From: Heterobilharzia americana
Taxonomy: Eukaryota; Platyhelminthes; Trematoda; Strigeidida; Schistosomatidae
DNA: 64,000 bases
NCBI GenBank assembly: GCA_944470555.2
Contig: OX104129.1
Location: forward strand, 50,129,998 to 50,193,997
Direction: 5' to 3'
Below the pieces are notes generated by a model. The model saw only the letters and a list, made by a program, of their open reading frames with translations. It was not told where the DNA came from and did not search any database. Position numbers and translations under genes: made by a program. The stretch's first letter is position 1. Each line of letters begins with the position of its first letter. Shown here piece after piece: positions 56,160 through 64,000 of the stretch.

Positions 56160-57830
56160 ATGTGTTTCGTGGTCTTTGTTTAAACTTCAACAGCTTTTGC
56201 CCATTAAGTTGAGAAAAATGTCTGTTAGGGACACTTTTTATCACTAGACATGAATTGTGCTCTGAAAAGAAATTTTAGGAATAACTGACCTCTGTTGAAC
56301 ACATCCTGCACGAAAATGGTCGGCCACAAAAGTTCATTAATAAGTACTATTGGGCAGAAAACAATCGAATCAAGTGTAGTACAGTTGATAGTAGGCTCAA
56401 CTTGCACTCATAAGGGATGAAATCATCACAGAGATGAATCACAGAATGAGTGCTACACTAGAAAAACCAATTCACTAGCTACGCAAGTCTGTGTATATTA
56501 GACTAAATGCTCATTGAGACTGTTTATAATGGACAAATTCCTAACTCTTGTTACTTCAGGCTCTAACTACCAGTTCACATGTACGTAGCAAACACACGTA
56601 TTGTAAGAAAAGAGAGAAAGGTTCTTGTCCGCATGTCTGACCATATCACCAAGAATTTGAGTCTTGAGGGTCCCCACAGTCTAAATAGTGCCATCGCTTG
56701 ACACTTACTTGATACTGAAAATAAACCCGACTCGTTCCGGTCGTTCAAAGTGATCAATCAACAACGGAAACCCACTCATTTGCAGTTTTTGCTGAAGAGT
56801 TGCAATTAAAAGACTCAAAGCTTATCTATGTATTCAGAAAGGAACTATTGTCAATCTTAGATTACCTTGATAATGTGAATTTCCTAAATTTGTAAATACA
56901 CAGTTTAATGATCTCATGACCCTTCGTTTTTCATCTATTTCGATGCCTACTCTCACTTTCTGTGTTGTAATCATCTTGTTACTCAATATAATGACTACCT
57001 GTTGACCTTTTATCATGGTTACTCAACCATAATGTCGTTCTTAGCAATGCCAGAATAACACTGTTTAAAAAGTCCTCCCATTTACCATCTCTAAAATGTT
57101 CACTACATTACGGCATAAATAATTAACCTTTGAGTAGTCATAAAAACTTCATCAATCTCGGTCAACCTAATTCTTTGCTACCTTACATCTCAGTCGAGAA
57201 ATCCTTGTCGATTTATGTAAGTGCAATGTACAACATATCTTTTATTATCAATATTATTTTTTGTTAGTGACGGATTGTGGCTAGCATAATTAGAAAGCTG
57301 GCAATATCGAGGCGTCCGCATAGGAGCCTATATGCCAATAGAGACCAATCAATTCGGTCCAATCAACGACGGTATCATATAAAAATAATTATACTTATTT
57401 TTTGTAGGTTGTAAGACAGCTAAGGACAATCCAGGAAATATATACATGCTAGTTCTGCTACTAATGTTCTTCTTGCTTTATTGACATTCATGAAAGGGAA
57501 GAATTGTATGAAATTCCTCGATATTGCCAGATTATTCATTACACTCTGATTTTCTTGGTTATGGCTAACAGTGGATATCCAGGGCGTGCTTTTTGTCTTA
57601 TTCTGAACTCGTCACTTGAAAACACCTGCATCCCAGTAACTGATATTATTCCCCATGAGACTCGACCTCAACACTCATCGCTTCAAACGCCGAAGCGTCA
57701 TCCACAAAATCACACTGAGATGCTGGTATGTTTGGACGACGAGGCCCAAATAGGACGAAACATGTCTCCTGGATTCCACTGCTAGACAACGACAAACAAA
57801 TTACAACATATGGAAATAAGATTTTATAAA
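56160..57830 (+). mobile_element. Penelope-like element 3' part with hammerhead-bearing terminal region
   Basis: Near 56250-56400 the + strand reads HILHENGRPQKFINKYYW, Penelope thumb-side sequence. From 56570 comes TYVANTRIVRKERKVLV and the 'SAIAxHLLDTE' GIY-YIG end, almost identical to 27548-28025. After the protein end the sequence carries a perfect 15-base inverted repeat (CTGGCAATATCGAGG 57299-57313 with CCTCGATATTGCCAG 57518-57532) and then a hammerhead-like motif at 57736-57780. Penelope-like elements are known to carry hammerheads in their terminal repeats, so this fits a pLTR. Confidence 0.72.
57736..57785 (+). ncRNA. Hammerhead-like motif, Sm-alpha type, decayed core
   Basis: 'acgacgaggcccaaatagga' then 'cgaaacatgtctcctggatt': stem II loop CCCAAATAGG and GAAA are the same as in the well-studied schistosome hammerhead, and the cleavage triplet GTC (57764-57766) is present. 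The first box reads ACGACGA instead of CTGATGA, so C3 and U4 are lost and activity is unlikely. A parallel remnant is at 41803-41850. Confidence 0.55.
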
Positions 57831-57837
57831 GTTCCAA

Positions 57838-58900
57838 TGTGCTTTCTATTTTCGAAGCAAGTAAACTTTAAACCACCCAAATGACCGTAGTATACAATTT
57901 GACCACCAGATATCGAATAGTACTGAAGACTAAAAAATGACATTGCGTAACAACGCTTATCCAGCCTAAGTAGTTACTCTGTAAGTTGACCAACTTCGGA
58001 ACTATTCAACAGTAGTTCCTTAGTTTTCATTAGTGAATGACATTGATTCCGTTTTTTTTTCGGAAGGGGAGTAGGAATTTTGTCTTGGTTGGGAATACCC
58101 CCAACTGAAATAAGCCAGAAAACACAACACCTAGTGCAGATAGAGAGACAGCGTAAACGTAAGACTTGGTTGATACCTTATGCTGGGAAAGAAAGGAACA
58201 TCACAACTGGTATCCGATCCGATATAGTACCATCTGCCGGATAAAAGAATTTGACATATGAGACAGAAAAATAGTAAGTAAACATGGTAAGTAATACCAC
58301 ATCACTGTTTTATAAGATTTCATGTTGAAAAATTGAACTCTACCACAGTTCACATGTTCTACTATTACAGTTACAAAAGCTAAGGTAAATATAGGGATAT
58401 TTATAATCGTACGAAATGATTGAAAGAGAAAATGCGTTAGAATAGAAATAAAGATAAGCAACAGTAAAATTATCAAAACCTAGTTCTTGAATCTAACTGC
58501 CCCAACGCAGTTAGTCAGTCAGTATCGGCACCAAACTTTGGCAATACTACCTAACGGTCTGATTCGTCCGATCCCACACAAGTATATCAGGCTACAAAGC
58601 AGCGAGGTGAAATAGAAAGCGATATGGAGTTAGAATGTAATTAAAAGTCGTAAAAAGTTATGAGGAGAATAAAAGATGAGACAAATAAAGAAATGAGATA
58701 GGAAAATGAAGATGACGTTTGAGTGTACGTGTCCTACTGGGATAAACCCAACCACATTCGTGAAATTCTGAAACCATTCACTTTTGCTGCCTTAAAGAAC
58801 TCATCGAAGATGCTTGAAGATTTATGAGCGTCTAGAGACTTCTTTCTGTTTAATGTATCATGTCTAATGCAAAGTATAAACGCGATGGTAAGCTTTTATT
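57838..58900. other. Unassigned, with a possible minus-strand non-LTR 3' tail
   Basis: 58500-58700 ('aagcagcgaggtgaaataga', 'gtcgtaaaaagttatgagg') weakly resembles 990-1070 in the minus-strand relic. Otherwise nothing recognised. Confidence 0.3.
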
Positions 58901-58907
58901 TTGTTTG

Positions 58908-59178
58908 TTTGTGGAGATGGAGATGGATTGGGCATACACTGAGAAGGCCGACTGGGGACATCACGCGTCAGGCCAGGCACTCGAGTGGAATCCCCATGGG
59001 AAGCGACGAGTTGGACGTCCGAGGGTGACATGGAGGAGATAGTGCGAGGAGGAAATGAGAGCTTCTGGGCTGTCGTGGAGCCAGGTTCAAAAGATTTCAG
59101 AGAACAGAGTTCACTGGAGACGTGCTACTGAAGCCCTATGTTACATTAGGAACCCAAGGGACTAATAATATAATAATA
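58908..59178 (+). mobile_element. 5'-truncated copy of the RTE element (3' end only)
   Basis: The + strand matches the 3' end of the 11604-14814 element: 'ggagatggattgggcatac', '[19 protein letters not shown]', 'WRR' followed by a stop where the full copy has WRRS, 'RNPRD', then a TAATAATATAATAATAAAAA tail. About 270 bases. 5' truncation is typical of LINE insertion. I could not see a clear target-site duplication. Confidence 0.88.
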
Positions 59179-61475
59179 AAAAGGTGCAATGCTACATAAT
59201 ATCTATAGTGAGATGGCATTTAATGAATTTTTAAGCTTCATATAGAATTTATTAAAAATTTTCATTTCATGCATTTACAACACATAGAAAGGTAGCATCA
59301 TGGAGACATATTCTTCTGACCTGACCAGCATTTGTTAAAAAATGTAGACAATGGTATTTTCTGATAAATGAATTTTGATTTTACACACATGCTGTATATA
59401 ATTCTCTTTTCTGTGTACTATGTCGTATCTAAACCAAATTCCTGTCATAATTTATGAATCTGATTTCATCAAATCTTTGAACTTCATTTCTATAGAGAGG
59501 AACTATCTACACATTTTCATAGGATATAAAATCTTTCGTATTCGCTGATCTGGAAAACATCCTCCAGTATGATTTGTTTTGGTTCAGAGTGCACAATGAG
59601 GAAAGGAATATTCAGTGGGATAAATTTAAATTCTGTTGAAGCATTGCAGACAAAAAATATCGTTCAAATGTCAGGACAATTTATCTATTGAATGTATTTT
59701 CACAAATATATGTATTAAAATGTGCCAAATAACATGTAAGCTTGAAGGAGAGCTGAGTAGTTAAATCTACTTGAAAGACTAGTCGACTGACAATAACTGG
59801 TAATTAGTTTGTTGATATTAAATTCTCTCTTTTGCACAACTTGTTTAGAGTGCGGCAGATTAAATGGATTTGTGAGTAGGTTCCACTAACTGTTATTCCG
59901 AAAAGATGAAATAGTCTACGATAATGAAAGCCAATCTTAAAGATATTTAGGTATGAAGCTCGATATTGCATAATCAAACAAACAACTAATCCTACTGCAA
60001 TTTTCAACATATTATGTCGTTACGTAGTTTGTCTTCTTTTTAAAACTTCTATCAGTAAAGTTATTTAAAAACTAGATAAGATGAAGAAATTATAATATTT
60101 TTCTAAATGAAATGAACATGGGACCTTCATTTCTTTGTTTATTAACTACCAGTGGTTTTTATGATGGTAAGCTTGGTGTTTTTTTCATAGTTTTGCCATA
60201 ATATGCGTGGATTTCTAAGAAAATAGATGCTAAGTATTTTGATGTTGTTGGTATTCATGTTAACCTATCGATAATTCGGAAGAAAACCAAAAGGAGACAT
60301 TATCTATCAGATGGATGCAGAAGAAGATATTAATCAAAGAAATTACTACTGAAATATTAAATGAACAAATATACGGTTTAACAAAGAACCTTCATCATGT
60401 TATTTCAGTTTGAAATAGAGTGCGAAGAGAAAAATAAAAAAACGGAGAAGCATTAAACTAGGAAGAAGAAAGATATGAATCAAATTGAATTCCGGGCATA
60501 AAGTTTTAAGAATTTCAAGCTCTGAAGGATTATAAGAAGGGAACCTTTATCTACTGTATTGTACCCGATTTCGAACCAAATCGCTTGTGATTTCTAGTAG
60601 TTTATTTTTGGTCTTTATCGACCTTAATTATGGTAGAATACGTGACTTGGACCGATGATCAACTATGGCGTGAGTAATAAAAGCTGATTCTTTAACCGTG
60701 TAACTCCTTCCCGAAAGTATCCCGATGTAGCTGGTATGCTGATCACAAGGTTGTACGGTAATTCAATAAGCCTGATACTTCTTCCAATCGCCTCAAATGA
60801 TGCATGGTCCAGACATCAAAACTTATCCTCCTTATTCGTAATTCGTGTCCACTCACTGACACTATCCAAATCAGGCGCTAGTACTAACTAATTTGATATT
60901 CTTTCGCTTTCTCACATACTTAGATGCTGAAGATTATGCCTTATTTAATATTCTCCACTGATATTTTCATAGATGAATATTTAGATCTTTATTGAAATAT
61001 GTGATATCAAGAACTGCTTTAAGTGTAGTGAAGGTTTTGAATGATTTGACTGAAAAAACTTAAACTGACCTTAACTACCGATAGTTTTTTTATCATAAAA
61101 CATTTTCCAGCGAAAAGAAAAGCCTGGTTGCGAATAATTGTAAGAACTTTCACTTTTACTATGACAAGTTCTTCTTAAATGAATACAACTAATTTGTACA
61201 CTTTCATCTATGACAGATTTTATTTGGATTTGCTAAATTTGTGTACTTTAAGAGAAAATCTGAATCTTTTTGGATGATTAAGTTCATTTACCAGGAAGTG
61301 TTTAACAAAGCAGACAAATCAGAGTAAATCCTTGTGTACACGTGCATCTTTTCAAACTATCAACATTCACAACACCTTACAAAGAAGGAGAAAGGAATTA
61401 AACGATAGTGGAATACGAGATAGGAGGGAATAAATTAAACTAAGGGAGAGTTCGAAATTTCGAAAATGACAAAAA
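59179..61475. other. Unassigned AT-rich sequence
   Basis: No gene or repeat recognised on either strand. Confidence 0.35.
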
Positions 61476-61479
61476 GTGT

Positions 61480-62310
61480 ATAGACACACCACTATGGTCT
61501 ATTAAAAGCTGCATAAGCAAGGGTCCTTAGCCTTTAATTCATATAATCTGAAGGCTCCCAACCAGATCGTTTGTATTTCTATACACGATTTAGTTACATA
61601 GTCTTAATTTGCCCACCCTTCTATAAACCCAATTCCATTTCCTCCAACATCGCACTTCGAAGTATGTTATGTCTTAGCATTTGCAACACTTCAATATGAT
61701 CTCAGTTGATGGAGCTTCACAACCTCAGTGAGTGACTTGTATACCTCAGTTATCAGTATGCCCCTAGCCTCAACATTGGTAGAATGATGATCCTACTACA
61801 GATAAGCAATGATGAGAAGACATATATGGTTGAGCACCTATAGCTTCCTCATATCTTCTTGCTTCAACACCTGTTTCACAATCGTAAAAGAGGAAAAAAC
61901 TGACTGCGGTGCAGTACAGTAATCCTATTATTCACAGTCGAATATCTTACTGGTAGTAAAGACAGTGCAAACTGCTAAACACCGCACACACTATAAATCG
62001 TTCGGCTTAAAATTTGAACAAGCCACCTTCATTCACGCCTGGAAAATACCTCGTATCCTTGAGTTTTAAGCTTTCTACCACCAATTATGCGTCGGATGAC
62101 TATATATTCTAGGATCTTAGACCCGATGATTTTGGAAGTGATTTTCCATTAGCTATCAAGATTTGTCTGTTTTTAAAAAAACTGGAATGATCAATGGTCT
62201 AGACCAGTCAAAGAGATTCCCTACAATTCCTATACGCCAGGAAAACTTCGAAGCAGGCGGAAAGTAACAAGTACAGATTTAAAAAGCAATAATAATAAGT
62301 ATCACTTTGG
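61480..62310 (-). mobile_element. Decayed non-LTR reverse-transcriptase fragment, minus strand
   Basis: On the minus strand near 62150-62050 a 'SKILEYIVIRRI'-like stretch followed by 'GGRKLKTQGYEVF' resembles 'VSKILxxIIIRRL' of the non-LTR family. Near 61920 'LLYCTAVS' resembles 'VYCAAVRSVLLY'. The segment 61830-61920 resembles 1500-1580. Very degraded. Confidence 0.45.
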
Positions 62311-62486
62311 GTAACACCTCTTAGACAAATTGGTCGTAGCACTGATGAGAAATAAAAGGCTCAATATTTGAAAATGTTAAATATTTTTATCACAAGAGAA
62401 AAAAAGTGGGGAAATAAAAACTGTTTTATATTCTACACATATGAATTACTATTACTGATAAAAATATTAGATTTTCCAGGTGAGTT

Positions 62487-62575
62487 CGGATACACCTACG
62501 AAATAAGGGTTAACCATATTGCATAACTACCTCATTTTAACAGTAGATTCCAGGTTCGAACCCAAACACAATAGT
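62487..62575 (+). repeat. Possible tRNA-derived SINE remnant
   Basis: 'agattccaggttcgaaccca' is B-box-like, with a weak A-box-like sequence upstream. Short and degraded. Confidence 0.35.
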
Positions 62576-62621
62576 CGGAAGTTGAATACCGTTGTCAATA
62601 AACTACAGATTTACTAAATAT

Positions 62622-64000
62622 GTCGCCTGGTTAACTAGTTCACTGTTTACTAGTCGGTCCCAAGCCCGGATAAAGAGGGAAGATTAAGCATAGGGATAGC
62701 AACCCTGTCCCGGAAAACCAATCCAACTGATAAAGAAACCTCAAAGCAGAAAGAAATATAAAACATAGAATTAAACTTATTCCCAACTGGAATCGGAGAG
62801 ACGAAATGACTCTGGCTGGTGAAAGCCTGTCTTCGGGAAGCCAATTGGCTGATGTGTCTTCTCTCGATGAAAAAGAATGTAAACATGGGGACATGGAATG
62901 TCAGCACCATGTATAAAACTAGCAAGGCTGCCCAAATTGCAAAAGAGATGAGAAGATATGGCATAAAAGTTCTAGGAAACTGTGAAACCAGATGGAATGG
63001 GAGTGGACTCTCCAGACTGTCAACTGCATAGTCAATAAGCTACTCCGATATTGTCACCCAGACGACAACCACAAGCACACTAAGTTATGGAGTGGCTACC
63101 ATAATGTCTCCAAGAACATCGACGGCTTTCTTGCAGTGGGGACCAGTCTCTTCCAGGATCATGACAGCAAGGTTCAACTCAAAAAGAAGGAAGGTCACAA
63201 TCATACAATGCTACGCGCCAACGAATAATGTAGATGAAGAGAAGAAGGAAGAATTCTACAGACAACTGCGATTAGTACTAGACAACACTCCACTCCAGAA
63301 GACGACATCAAAATTCTGATGGGCTATATGAATGCCAAACTGGGAGCGGACAACACAGGAAGGGAATCATTCATGGGTCGAGAAGCACCCGGTGAAATGA
63401 ATGAGAATGGAGAACTGTTTACAGATTTCTGCGCATTTAATGACTTGGTGATTGGAAGCAGTGTGTACAAACACAAGCATATTCACAAGGCAGCGACATG
63501 GATTTGATTTCACTGGATAGACACACTAAAAATCAGATCGACTTCATCTCAATCTCAAGAAAGTGGAGATGGAGACGCAGCCTAGAGGACATAAGATCAA
63601 GAAGGCGGGCAGATGTAGCTTTACACTGCTCACTTTCTAGTGCAAGAACCTTCAAAATCAAGTTGAAAGACTTCAGAGATGCTGATGATAGACCACAGTT
63701 GAAGTTCAACCCCTAGAACATAAAGTGAAGAACGAAACTACAAAGAACATCTTCACGTCAGCCAGGTATCAGGAAAAAATGGAAGACACTAAGCTACATC
63801 CCTGAAGAAGCCTGTGTGGAAGAACACTGGAACTCTTTGAAAGAGGTGTAGAAATAAACCTGCATAACTGTATTAGGAAGGAAGAAAAAGTAAAACAAGT
63901 AGTGGGTCTCCACAGACATATGGAAGCTGATAGAGCAAGGAAAGGAAGATGATGAAGTAGAAGATGAACCAATGCAGTGGAGGGATGAACAACGAAAAGA
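62622..64000 (+). mobile_element. Second RTE element, 5' part, continuing beyond the window
   Basis: Starts with 'gtcgcctggttaactagtt', the 5' end also seen in the 11604-14814 copy, so it is complete at the 5' side. The endonuclease follows in broken frames: 'NMGTWNVSTMYK', '[14 protein letters not shown]', '[20 protein letters not shown]', 'MGYMNAKLGADN' (D of D-x-N changed to Y-M-N), '[16 protein letters not shown]'. Frameshifts near 63030, 63300 and 63500 and stops near 63715 and 63850 make it inactive. The RT would lie past 64000. Confidence 0.88.

Noticed and set aside
62640..62964. Minus-strand open frames near the window end
   Set aside because: Antisense to the 5' part of the second RTE element.

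Overview
The window is typical of a flatworm genome, most likely a schistosome blood fluke (genus Schistosoma; I cannot fix the species). It is AT-rich eukaryotic DNA with few, widely spaced exons bounded by GT..AG introns. Most of it is retroelement debris of kinds known from schistosomes: a full-length RTE-type LINE, older non-LTR relics, Penelope-like elements (PLEs), and tRNA-derived SINEs, some carrying hammerhead-ribozyme-like sequence. There are no operons or bacterial signals.

Two host genes are recognisable and converge on each other. (1) On the + strand, 6919-24900 holds eight exons of RPA1, the large subunit of replication protein A. They cover the linker, DBD-A, DBD-B and the zinc-ribbon DBD-C to the stop codon. 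The N-terminal protein-interaction domain was not found; it may lie upstream of the window. (2) On the - strand, exons at 39722-39575 and 32253-30370 encode a RING plus TRAF-type zinc-finger protein (probable E3 ubiquitin ligase) with a long Asn/Ser/Thr/Gln-rich tail. Its first exon(s), with the first RING cysteine pair, were not found.

Layout: 1-6020, three decayed non-LTR elements in both orientations. 6919-24900, RPA1; its introns hold a 1.3-1.5 kb block present twice (9.0-10.5 and 21.5-23.0 kb), a complete 3.2 kb RTE element with a 14-bp target-site duplication (11.6-14.8 kb, - strand), SINEs at 19.5-19.9 kb and a TA microsatellite. 24.9-30.1 kb, intergenic, with a PLE 3' part and a SINE. 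30.1-39.7 kb, the RING gene; its large intron carries SINEs, one arm of an inverted repeat and a non-LTR relic. 41.3-41.9 kb, the other inverted-repeat arm, so the arms flank the RING exon. 44-64 kb, mostly relics: SINEs, a non-LTR relic, three PLE copies (one followed by a hammerhead-like 3' region), a 5'-truncated RTE tail, another non-LTR relic, and the 5' part of a second RTE copy running off the window end.

The points most worth following are the hammerhead-like motifs in the SINEs and in the PLE 3' region, the inverted repeats around the RING exon, the duplicated intronic block with its G-rich tract, and the small intron or frameshift in RPA1 just before DBD-A. All calls come from reading translations and repeats by eye; no searches were run.
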